From NCBI GenBank assembly GCA_018806985.1, contig JADANN010000446.1, forward strand, positions 310,001 to 374,000: a stretch of DNA of 64,000 nucleotides, in the 5' to 3' direction. Below, piece by piece: positions 55,500 through 64,000 of the stretch (its first letter is position 1; every line of letters starts with the position of its first letter). The DNA is from Angiostrongylus vasorum (lineage: Eukaryota > Nematoda > Chromadorea > Rhabditida > Metastrongylidae). The translations under genes and the position numbers were made by a program. Under the pieces are notes generated by a model, which worked only from the letters and a program-made list of their open reading frames with translations, made no database searches and had not been told where the DNA came from.

Positions 55500-55795
55500 G
55501 ATCAGGTCAAGGAATCATCCTGAGGTATGGCGCGAGGTCACGCGTGATAACAAGACACTATTCCCTGCAGTTCATTTCTGGAATTTTGGAATCAACCTAA
55601 AACGCCTTAAAAGTTTTACGCGCTGATGTTTTGGACTTCTGTGCGAGGAAGAATGACTTTTATTTCAAAGTCTTCAGCATTATGCTTCCGTGTATTATGC
55701 CAATGAAAATTTATGTATTCTTTCTTTGATAAGCTTACACGAGGTTGACAAAGATATCTATTTTCGGCTAACGATTCTTCATCAGAGCCGATGAT
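55500..55795 (-). pseudogene. PLE, internally deleted copy (terminal repeat joined to C-terminal coding)
   Basis: Minus strand, high to low coordinate: a hammerhead-like remnant with perfect CTGATGA (55765-55790; stem II and GAAAC deleted), the terminal-repeat arm (CTTTGTCAACCTCGTGTAAG), then HNAEDFEIKVIL and a C-terminal stretch as in 35600-35760. Everything encoding RT and GIY-YIG is missing between. It ends next to the mariner fragment. Confidence 0.65.
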
Positions 55796-55879
55796 GCGAG
55801 TCGATGTTCCACGCTTGTTCTTCGTCTCGACGTGGCGGTTTCGCCTTCGTGTTGAGTCAGGTCTTCCACAGCACATCTC

Positions 55880-56035
55880 CTCGAATTCGAAGACGTCGAA
55901 ATGTTACCCGAAAAATAAATGTCTTTGTCAACCTCGTGTAAGCTCATCAAAGAAAGAATACATGTTGATTAGTAATACCGAGGTTAAAGGAGATTCGGTT
56001 TCGAAAATTCATGGGTTAAATCTTTTCTGCTAAGG
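55880..56035 (+). mobile_element. PLE terminal-repeat remnant, inverted relative to the one at 55709-55790
   Basis: GAAGACGTCGAAATGTTACC (drifted end of the hammerhead), then CTTTGTCAACCTCGTGTAAG, CTCATCAAAGAAAGAATACA and ACCGAGGTTAA. The arm is a close reverse complement of 55711-55769. Confidence 0.6.
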
Positions 56036-56085
56036 TTTATGAAAGCGCTTGACTAGGTAGATTGCACGTCAAATTGACCTTTCCA

Positions 56086-56120
56086 GGCTCTAAAGAAGGA
56101 GAAACAGTCGAAACATCAGC
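56086..56120 (+). ncRNA. hammerhead-like motif, degenerate
   Basis: GGCT, CTAAAGA (G5 changed), GAAGGAGAAACAGTC in the stem II position, GAAACATC, AGC. Upstream AAATTGACCTTTCCAGGCTC is shared with 13641-13661. Confidence 0.45.
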
Positions 56121-56229
56121 TATTGTGTGCTAATAAATACTGTAATATCATAATATCAACTCTTGTTTGCTCATTGAAGAAAAGCAGTGAATTATTGTTC
56201 GTTGGATTGCTCTCACATTGGGAAAACAA

Positions 56230-56440
56230 AGCTCTCCCGCCGCATTGTGGCTCAGCTGGTTCGACAACTCGCTTCTTGTATGTGAAGAGAAAAGGGTTAA
56301 TTTCATCACCTGTAGAGCTCAAAAAAACAATTGTGTAGGTAAAATATACATTAAATCTCTTTTTACGGCTCTACGAATGGAGTTGAACGAATGGCGCATC
56401 TCTCAGAGATTGATCAGCGCCGAAAGCTATGGCACTTGCC
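56230..56440 (+). mobile_element. SINE-A, diverged copy
   Basis: The 3' end is clear (GAATGGCGCATCTCTCAGAG, ATTGATCAGCGCCGAAAGC). The upstream GCCGCATTGTGGCTCAGCTGG and GTTCGACAACTC could be the head and box B with the central domain largely deleted. Confidence 0.5.
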
Positions 56441-56877
56441 TTTAAAACAGTGGTTGGGATTTTTTCGAAGAAATAATTCAGGACACATTTTGAGCAATCG
56501 GAAAGGAGGCATCTCTTAACTGGACAGAAGATCATTTTATTTGAAAAAATCGAGCCTGCATTGTGAATAACGTAATTTTTTATATAACATTCAAAATAAA
56601 TGGATCGACCAGAGTTTTACTAGGTCATTCAGACAGGTGAGGACATTTATGAATGAAGTGGCAACAAACCGGACGTCATGAGGCATTGCGAAAAAGTCAT
56701 AACTAGAAATCGTTATGAAACCATTTCCCATTAACTTCTCCTCCGAGCAACAACATAACATAGGTGATATCGACAACCCGTTCAATGATCGGGACAAAAG
56801 CGTCCAAGGATATGGGATCTATTTAGAGCTCTTTGGACCAATTTCCTGATCACTGAATGCTATGATTACTTCTTATG

Positions 56878-56950
56878 GTTAGGGCTTGCATAGCGCAGTG
56901 GTTAGAGAAGCCTTGCCACTGGATCGGCTCGTCACACAGAACCTGTAATG
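56878..56950 (+). repeat. tRNA-like SINE head, unassigned
   Basis: GCTTGCATAGCGCAGTGGTTAGAG (box A) and GGATCGGCTCG. Neither a tRNA cloverleaf nor one of the three SINE bodies follows. Confidence 0.35.
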
Positions 56951-56984
56951 AAGCAAGAATCCTATTCAATGGAAGACCAGCGAG

Positions 56985-57330
56985 ACTGTGCTATTGTTTA
57001 AGAAGACCGACCTCCGCGATAACGGTAAATGTTTCGCAATTTTTTCTGCTGTTTGTTGTCTATAAACTCTCCACGCCTTCCATCCTCAATACTATTGGCA
57101 GAAAACTGGACAGACAGCAGCCATGTTAGCAACCAGGATTTCGTAAAGAATTCAGGACGATGGACCACATCCACACGTAAACGATTCTTCATGGCGAGGG
57201 TGCAAGAGACTTCTCTATCTCACCTTACTTGACTTAAAGGAAGCTTTAGGTTCATTTGGGGCAGAAACACTCATTAAAGCTTTGGACAATCAGGGAGTCT
57301 CAGTTTAGTGTATAATCCACTATTTCTATT
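56985..57330 (+). pseudogene. RTE-type LINE reverse transcriptase fragment
   Basis: Reading across frames: LLFVVYKLSTPSILNTIGRK and LDRQQPC, QPGFRKEFRTMDHIHT (counterpart of the RTE EQAGFRKGFSTxDHIHT), LLDLKEALGSF (counterpart of the catalytic FIDLKKAFDSV, with the Asp retained at LLD) and GAETLIKALDNQGVS. N-terminal half of the RT domain; stops and frameshifts present. It covers a part of RTE upstream of that at 41140-42045. Confidence 0.85.
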
Positions 57331-57334
57331 GGTG

Positions 57335-57995
57335 ATTCTCCATCACCATTTCTCCATGACTATCTTTTTCATCAACCTTATGTTAGCCCAATTTAGAAAG
57401 CAAGGGGCTTGGCGGGGTTTCACGTAGTGAAGACAAGCTGAGAAGCTGCAACCTTAGTTTACTATTGAAAATCAAAGGTGCTGTTTTATACTCCAAACTG
57501 TTGAAGAAAAGCGGGATACGTAGCGCGTGTGAACTACAACCGATAGATTAGAGCCCTTAACTATTGTCATCCAGAGGAATTCAGCAGCTCACTGCTCTTT
57601 CCCGTCGGTTCTCCTCCGGATATATCACGATATTTGATTCTTCTGATTGGTTTTCGACATCTACGAATGCGGAACTGTGGTCGATAGCCGTAGTAATCCG
57701 ACAGAATACCGTAATCATCATTCTCTCCACTTTATACCTATGAACTAACCGCATTTTCATTTTCTACAGGTGGTATGAAGAATTTCAAGGAGTACAGTAA
57801 GCGTGAAAGGTTTTTTTTTGCTACATTCTCGACAGATGCAGTCGAATATACGCGGAATAATTACAATAATGATAATAGTGAAAAAACAATAAGCATGAAA
57901 GCATTGACCGAAGGCGCGGAATCGAGCGAAGAACCACGTGGATAAGACGGCCCCCCCCGCCCCCACTACGCTGCAGGCAACCCAATAGTAATTAT
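57335..57995. other. No gene; short G/C homopolymer patch
   Basis: Contains an unusual C-run (GGCCCCCCCCGCCCCCAC) near 57950. Otherwise unassigned. Confidence 0.45.
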
Positions 57996-57999
57996 AGTC

Positions 58000-58395
58000 A
58001 AAGATATTTGCAAAACTCGGAATACCAGGCCAGCTTCGAACCTATGATTACCCTTATCGGGAGCTCACGTGTTATTTATTGCACCAACTGAGGCTGTTGC
58101 TTTGCTTTTCTCTCAACCAACATTGTGATTTCGACTACAGACTCGGCTCAACTAGACTCAATGTCGTTTTATGCTCTCCATATGATTCCCATTAACAGCT
58201 AGTTGCTGATCTGGTACAATGACGGTTAAAACTAGCTGAAAGAAAAAGCAATTGGTAACACTGAGCCGTAGAAAGGGAAACCAGATCCGATACTGGATCG
58301 GGATCTCAGTTTTGCAAATATTTCAGCCCCACAGTGGTTGCATTTCACATCACACCCAGCCATAGAGAATTAATATGCAGTGAGGAAAAAGTTAA
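58000..58395. mobile_element. SINE-B inverted pair
   Basis: A minus unit (58000-58115: GATATTTGCAAAACTCGG, GGCTGTTGC...CTCAACC) directly followed by a plus unit (58125-58395: GTGATTTCGACTACAGACTC, CAGCTAGTTGCTGATCTGG, CTCAGTTTTGCAAATATTTC). Third inverted arrangement of this family in the window. Confidence 0.6.
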
Positions 58396-58399
58396 ACGT

Positions 58400-58905
58400 G
58401 ACAGCGGAATGCTAGAAACAAAAAATTAAGCCCATCGTCGTAACACAGAAATTATAGGGCATGGTGAACCACTTTTATCAAAATCTTCCTGCTGACAAAC
58501 TTTTTGGCGTTTTGCACCTCGGATCAGTTGAGAAGTGAGTTTATGCTTAAAGGAAGCAGATAGTTCGATAAACGAGCCAAAGGTGCTAAAGCATTATAGA
58601 TGTCGATATCTATATACTATACCTATGTCTTGGCCTAAGGCTACTTCTAGACATAAACGTTACCTCATCCAAGAAGTGGTTAAAGAGAGACTTTCTTTTT
58701 CCAGTTTTTGTATGTCTATGCAAAGCGGATAAGCCACAAGATCTAGATTCATACAGGATAAGATTCAGGCTATTCAACAACAGTAATTTACTTTCCCTTA
58801 TGTGAAGGATCACCAGAGGTTTGCTGATTCCAGAACGTGAATTGTTCGCCATCGCGCTTAGCTGAACGTTTATTTTAGCTTTCAATTTGTATGTACACCT
58901 ACATG
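58400..58905. other. No gene recognised
   Basis: Overlapping frames on both strands (58535-58957) without motifs. Confidence 0.4.
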
Positions 58906-58914
58906 AAAAAGGAT

Positions 58915-59215
58915 GTAGCTCTCGGCGTTGAACAATCCCTGAGAGTACGCCGTGCATTCGACTTCATCATGTATCGTTGCACGTGATTGAATGCTTATGT
59001 GGCCTTTGCAATGACTCGTGGCCTACCGATGTATCGAGCCAGTGCTGCTATCGTTCCCAGAGAAGTCTGGTGCCAATTTGCCGACCACGGAGGGATGGAA
59101 AGCTTGGTGGACCATGGGCGCTGACATCGATTCCACGTGTGTGTCGCAGTGGCGCCTTCAACCACTGCACCACACGCGCCCCTTTACAATGACTCGCGAT
59201 GGAACACCTACAAGG
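58915..59215 (-). mobile_element. SINE-A, full-length copy with a partial duplication at its head
   Basis: Complete minus element 58915-59182 (GGGGCGCGTGTGGTGCAGTG head on minus; GTTGAACAATCCCTGAGAG at its 3' end). Directly after the head, 59183-59215 repeats an internal SINE-A segment (CCTTTACAATGACTCGCGATGG), as if the element inserted into, or was copied next to, another SINE-A. Confidence 0.88.
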
Positions 59216-59329
59216 AATATGAACGCCCACATAGACATAAATTTTATTATAACTCGATAACAATACAGTAAAGTTGAATTCCGACTTTTAGATCTCATTC
59301 TATGACCGTTCTTTACGTTTTTTACAGTT

Positions 59330-59502
59330 CACTAATGCCTAGATCAATTTACATATTGCTCGTCACCAATATGGCTGTAAAGAATCAGGAGCGTTATGCC
59401 CTATGTAAACTCTTTCATGGTTTGGATCTTGAACTATCGGTTGACATTCGTATTCACAAATACACATTGTTCAAGCAGTTAAAAGACTATTTGTACTTGT
59501 GA
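59330..59502 (+). CDS. possible terminal exon of an unknown gene
   Basis: A TTTTTTACAG acceptor (59319-59328) is followed by an open frame containing ILLVTNMAVKNQERYALCKL, FHGLDLELSVDIRI and KQLKDYLYL, then a stop. Coding-like composition, no repeat similarity seen, and an AATAAG-type sequence after the stop. No upstream exon identified and no family recognised. Confidence 0.25.
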
Positions 59503-59509
59503 TGCTCAT

Positions 59510-59980
59510 AAAATAAGTAGCAATTAAGCGAGTTACACAATTCTTAGACAAGTGGTTCGGTGATGGTACGACAATTTGTTACACACACAAATATACATAT
59601 ATAATACTACTATGAATGTAGATTGATGGTCCGATCTATGATATGTCGAGATGGATTGACGTCGATACGTGTGGCCTCTGAGTCATTCGCAGCACTCGCT
59701 TCATTTCGCTAAACGGAATGACTTCATCGAAGCTCATTCTAAGAAAAGAAGCAATGAATTCCCTCTAACTAAGTACAGCGAAATAAAAAGAAAGCTGAAC
59801 CTAAAAACTTTGTGGTTATGAAAACTTCAAAAGCACTAGATATGTAAAATTAAAAAATCAGAAACCATGTGGGCGTGAAGTTGACAGTTCCAATTTTTCA
59901 CACTCGTCAACCAAGGTCTTCGTTTTTTTTCAGCGTTTAATGAAAAAGAATAGGCAGTAAATAAAGTGACCACGTTGTGA
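59510..59980. other. No gene recognised
   Basis: Nothing supported. Confidence 0.45.
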
Positions 59981-59981
59981 A

Positions 59982-60455
59982 TCACCAAAATCGTTTAGTA
60001 CCACTGGAGTCGCTAACGCCCTCCATGAACTCCAGCCTCTTTCCGACCGATAAAGGCGAGCTTCTGCCTGTTATGGAGTTCAAACCTCTTATAAACTCTT
60101 CTACCTGCGATGGTGTTTCTTCCAGTTTCAGACACTTAGGAGAAATCACCACTTGAGACATAACATTTGTTTTCCAACATAAAAGCAACTTCATGGAAGA
60201 TCGCTGCATGACGGCGAAACGAATGGAAGCACGTTTAAGGGCTACTCGAGAGAACTGGCCAGTCGAGGACCTGACAAAGTCGCTAAGGTGCTCCTTGAAA
60301 AGGCTTTTTGCGAAAGGATAGTCATCTATGTGCACCAATGGCAATTTTTGCTAAATTCGTTAAGAAACAGTTCTATGGAGGAACTCATAGTTCTTAGCAG
60401 AAATTTCAGCTTTGAGATTGAGGAGCTTGGCACTAATCAAAAGCTTCCAAGTGGA
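59982..60455 (-). pseudogene. possible PLE N-terminal coding remnant
   Basis: A 120-codon minus frame begins MPLVHIDDYPFAKSLFKEHL and includes LKRASIRFAVMQRSS, continuous on its 5' side with a second open stretch up to the inverted repeat at 60456. Placed directly inside a PLE terminal repeat, it may be the poorly conserved N-terminal PLE region, but I cannot match it to the RT copies, which all lack that part. Confidence 0.3.
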
Positions 60456-60655
60456 TCGTTTTCTTGTTCAGCAATCGCGAGGTTTTTAAACAGCATACAT
60501 TTACTTCCATAGAAAAACACAATACAATACAACAGTAGCTTCCCGAAGAAGGCGATACTGCCGAAACGTCAGCTACTGTTGTATTGTATTGTGTTTTTCT
60601 ATGGAAGTAAATGTATGCTATTTAACAACCTCGCGATTGCTGAACAAGAAAACGA
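60456..60655. repeat. 85-bp inverted repeat whose 30-bp spacer is a hammerhead-like core
   Basis: Left arm 60456-60540 and right arm 60571-60655 are reverse complements at 83 of 85 positions. The right arm (AACAACCTCGCGATTGCTGA end) is the PLE terminal repeat also present at 19475-19560. Folding the arms as RNA would place the spacer in a closed hammerhead layout with the arms as stem I. Confidence 0.9.
60541..60570 (+). ncRNA. hammerhead ribozyme-like core in the inverted-repeat spacer
   Basis: CCGAAGA in the core-box position (60543-60549; U4 of the canonical CUGANGA replaced by C), extra A, stem II GGC/GCC (60551-60553, 60560-60562), GAAA, CGTC. Predicted cleavage falls between 60570 and 60571, exactly the core/arm boundary. 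The U4 change may weaken catalysis. Confidence 0.6.
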
Positions 60656-60659
60656 CGCA

Positions 60660-61830
60660 TTCATATTCCAATGCCGAGGTTAATAGAAAAGTCGATCCTG
60701 GGAACTGCTTCCAAGTGTTTTTGCAGCAAGTGGCTATGTCTATTTCTGAGTGAAACGGTCATTGGAAACGACTCGAGATGAATGAGAGAATAGAAGTCAA
60801 TTTTTTATAGTAGAATAAACTTACGACACGAATCCTACTGCCTAGAACAGTTCTTTCTAGCCACAAAGTTAAGAATGGTTATTAATATTCGTTGTCGACT
60901 AAACGAGGAATCTCTTAGACGAAAGTCAAAATCAGAAAACAACAGATTTGTTATCAACGAGAAGTGCTTGTATTTCAGACGAACGGCCATTCCGTGTTAG
61001 CGATCCTTTCTCTCATGAAAATGTAATAACTGTCATCTATTGATAAGGGTGATACCAATCCTCTGTTAAAACTCATTTCATTCGGCTGATTTTATCACCT
61101 GCGTAAGAAGTGAGGTGACAAGACGATATTTCTCGCAAAGTCCGTAACCCTTTTCAAAAACGCTTGTACACGGGTTGTAGCGCATACATAAACAGCCTGT
61201 ACCCTATTTCAATTTTTTATATTAAATTAGTCAGCCTAAATGTTTTGGGTTCAGCTTTCAAAATTCGAAACCCTTCTTCTTTTGAAAAGAAGAATACGAA
61301 CTAAACGCTTTTCGATGTTGGACACAGATAAAAACGACAGAAAGTTGTGACATAGAGAACTGAGCGTAGAAAACATTGTTTCATTAAACATTTGAAAGAC
61401 CTTTGGATCCGCTTTTGAAAAAAATCATTTGATTGGCTCAAACCCCTAACCTAATTCAATATTATACTTTTTTTATGTTGTATGGACACCTTGCAGCTCA
61501 AATTGATCAATCCCACTCGTGGCGTGAGAGCAGCGTAATGAAACGACTAAGGTCATGTGACCGGGATCTGCACAAGAGTCAGTTCAGGGTAGCATGCGAT
61601 AAAAGAGCCCCATGTCCACTCTAGAAGGGGCTAACTAGCTATTGTTCATTTAGAAACGTTCTTGGCATCCCTCGGTGGACCGAATGGTGAGAAAATTTAT
61701 GGAAACTCCACTGGTACCGGTTTGGGGCGCAGGGCACGGGTTGCAAGTCAATCATACGGACAATGTGAGTCAAACAAACTTACTTGTAAACATATTGTTG
61801 TGGTACTCTTAAATGACTTTAGTAATCCAA
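60660..61830. other. PLE flank then unassigned DNA
   Basis: 60660-60715 (ATTCCAATGCCGAGGTTAA) continues the PLE terminus as at 55968-55995. Beyond it no gene. 61500-61640 has short SINE-like words but no family order. Confidence 0.4.
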
Positions 61831-61834
61831 AAAA

Positions 61835-62090
61835 CTGGGCCGACGATAGCGTAGAGTTAGTAGTGATGCTGTCTATCAGGAGGGAAAAAAGCCGTAGTTT
61901 GACTAGCATTCTACGACATTCATGAAAAAAATCCTCAAGCAATAGCCAAAACAAAACGCGAAATGCTTGAAGACCATTATGAAGGTTGAATGCGAGGAAA
62001 ACGAAACAGATGAAAGAAGTGCTGAGATCCCTACCGTTAATTTGAGGACGAACTATGTAAAATAGAAGAAGAAATAAAATCCAAAGACTG
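61835..62090 (+). mobile_element. SINE-C, diverged copy with central deletion
   Basis: Head (GACGATAGCGTAGAGTTAG, TAGTGATGCTGTCTATCAG), then a jump past the central domain to ACTAGCATTCTACGACATTC, ATCCTCAAGCAATAGCC, GAGGAAAACGAAACAGATG and an A-rich end. Confidence 0.6.
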
Positions 62091-62339
62091 GTAATTTGCG
62101 GGAAAAAAACTGATCACATGGGAACTTATGAGTGCGATTATTAAGAGGCGTATCAAACAAATAGTAAAAAAACTTAGGCTAGAGTGTTATCCAACAAAAT
62201 GAGGCTAACTTAGCGTAATTCCTTGCTGAGGATTTTAATAACGGGGGTCTAGTCGATGAACCTGAAATTTTCACGATTCCCATGAATGTTTAAGGACCGT
62301 CTTATATTAGGAAACGGCAGTATATCATCTTTCAACGGA

Positions 62340-62530
62340 AACAAGTTACTACTTTTTATGACTATGCATTTTTTTATACGACGCATTTTCATAACTACTT
62401 TACGGATTCCAGCATTTGTCGCATTCCATTGGTTTCTTCTGATCGACCGTCCACGAAGTTTTTACAACCTTCGCATTGGTGTTCAGCTATTGCTTGGGGA
62501 TTGGCGTGCTTGTAATTATAGTCACAAGTA
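62340..62530 (-). mobile_element. SINE-C 3' fragment
   Basis: ACGGATTCCAGCATTTGTCG, CATTCCATTGGTTTCTTCTG, CCGTCCACGAAGTTTTTAC and TTCAGCTATTGCTTGGGG match the 3' domain of the minus copies. Confidence 0.55.
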
Positions 62531-62725
62531 GTCATCATAATTGTAACTGCACACCATAACTACTCTAAGAATGTCTTGAACGTCATTTCCAGGCAGAACA
62601 ATGCTGCTTCGCATAAACTGTGTGAAAGAAGATTTGATACGACGCAAGAATTTAGAATTCTTCTTTGCAATCGACATTTCCTACCAAAAAAGTCCGATTT
62701 GATTGCTTCTAGTTTGTGAAGTGCA

Positions 62726-62756
62726 GTATCACCTGTATCACCTGTATCACCTGTAT
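62726..62756. repeat. 9-bp tandem repeat
   Basis: GTATCACCT repeated 3.4 times without mismatch. Confidence 0.85.
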
Positions 62757-62759
62757 GTG

Positions 62760-63435
62760 CGTTCTGAGAGCAGGTTCACCTAGGTTAGACAAAGCTGGTC
62801 TATGTAAGTGAATGGGTTTTAAAATATCGTTGCAGAATCTTTCATGTGGTCTCTACAGACACCTGTGTTTTTTTTGTTTTATTCCAGAATGGGACATTCT
62901 TGAGTGTTCAACTACGATGAACAGTTAGGGTTCACCAAATCGCACAATCAGTCAATCTAAGAGAGAGTTCAATAATTTCATCTGAGAACCTAAATGAAAT
63001 AAATATGGCTAGAATTGATGTCGTTAGAAGAAGAAGGCCAGCCGTGAGGTGGTAAACCTCCTCGACTCATAATACCCTCTGCGGTCACCGTCTTCAAGGA
63101 AGAATGTTAACCGTCAGGTAATAAATCTCAAACGAAACGCAAAAAGCCTGTGACTATGTTGTGGCAGCTGGTCACGATGATTCGGCCACATACCGTTTGA
63201 TAGAACTCTTTATGAAGAGGCAGCAACAATCTTCGTGGAAGACAAATGAGGGAGTTTTTTAAGCCGATAAAGACGCACGAAAAAAAGCCGCTGAATTTGA
63301 ATGGTTGGTTGCTACAGTCGTGGAAAAAACCACGTAGTAATCCGGATAACAATTAAATAACAATGGTAATATAATCTAACTCTAATTGTCCAGGTTATCA
63401 GACAATAAGCCTATCACTATTTTTCTTATTATTTC
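62760..63435. other. No gene recognised
   Basis: A 74-codon minus frame (63128-63352) has no motif. Confidence 0.45.
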
Positions 63436-63439
63436 ATTA

Positions 63440-63770
63440 TTTTATATGAACCGTCTTCAGGTCTGCGGTGCGGATCCCAGCGCTTCTCACATTCGATTCG
63501 TTTCCTCGGGTTTCGGTTGCTGCTTGAAGATTTTCATCTCATCTTGAATGTCGTAGAATGCTGGTCGAGCAATGCTCCGTGGAGTCTTGAGGTAGCCAAG
63601 CTGGAACGTTCCCAATTGGATTGTAGAGATTTTTTTCCCAGAAAAGTCCGGTACCAATCACCCGATCCCAGAAGGATAAGAGTCTTGCTTAGCCAGGAGT
63701 GAAATCGAACTTTTGAACTAGCACCATGCTACTTATGACGCACATCACTAGCACAGTGCTATCCGCTCCT
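63440..63770 (-). mobile_element. SINE-C, full-length copy
   Basis: Plus text GTTGCTGCTTGAAGATTTTC, GAATGCTGGTCGAGCAATGC, AAGTCCGGTACCAATCACCC, box B complement GAAATCGAACTTTTGAACTAG and GACGCACATCACTAGCACAG with CCGCTCC at the head end. Same orientation as 34321-34695 and easily aligned to it. Confidence 0.85.
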
Positions 63771-64000
63771 ATCACAGCAATAATATACAAATAAACTCTT
63801 CACTATAGTGTAAAAAATAAACGTTCAGCAAGCCTAGAAACTTTGCCTAGGGAAAATATCAACTTCCCAGTTTCTTACTTCACCTGGTCGTCTCATGAAA
63901 AGGCGGGTTGTAATGAGGATGATTAATTTATTGTGCTTTGCAGCTGAGTGTTGGACCACAATGTACAACACAATGTTAATCATCAGGTGACGCTTGCGAA

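Overview
The window looks like intergenic and intronic DNA from a clade V parasitic nematode. A strongylid, most plausibly a hookworm, fits best. The evidence is: AT-rich sequence with short canonical introns (GTAAGT donors, TTTTCAG-type acceptors); a nematode-only chemoreceptor; a nematode/protist-type GH25 lysozyme; nematode RTE LINE fragments; and a mariner close to the Hsmar1/'bandit' lineage known from Ancylostoma. Species was not determined. Only two host genes can be supported firmly, a third tentatively, and all three lie on the minus strand: a partial GH25 lysozyme (45432-47857), a two-exon candidate for a small secreted peptide (49582-49931), and a seven-exon 7TM chemoreceptor of Srbc type (53191-54523).

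Most recognisable sequence is mobile-element debris. SINE-A is a tRNA-derived SINE of about 290 bp. It has a box A/box B head, a central domain, and a 3' end with an ATCCC/GGGAT hairpin and a (GGATAAA)n-type tail; about 25 full or partial copies were seen. SINE-B is a second tRNA-derived family that repeatedly occurs as inverted or tandem dimers. SINE-C is a third family with a tRNA-Asp-like head and an A-rich tail; it shares its central domain with SINE-A. Rep-D is a 0.4 kb repeat seen twice, with an AAGT tail. LINE debris is of RTE type (41140-42045, 56985-57330) and DNA-transposon debris is mariner (23904-24200, 54800-55430).

Penelope-like elements (PLEs) with RT and GIY-YIG endonuclease domains occur at 47-1480, 13020-13345, 18480-19570, 35262-37085, 37096-38605 and 55500-55795, plus terminal remnants elsewhere. 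Nearly every PLE end carries a compact hammerhead-ribozyme-like core (CTGANGA, short stem II, GAAA, ACGTC-like stem III and cleavage site). At 60456-60655 a 30-nt hammerhead-like core is exactly the spacer of an 85-bp, 83/85-matched inverted repeat, so the repeat would form an enormous stem I. At 35215-38620 two PLE copies are fused head to head (arms of about 1.5 kb) between 12-bp direct repeats.

The two firm host genes each carry lesions. The lysozyme lacks a visible N-terminal exon and has CG in place of AG at one acceptor. The chemoreceptor has intact splice sites but two single-base frame disruptions, both in short homopolymers. SINEs sit inside lysozyme introns. The remaining stretches are AT-rich DNA in which I see no gene.
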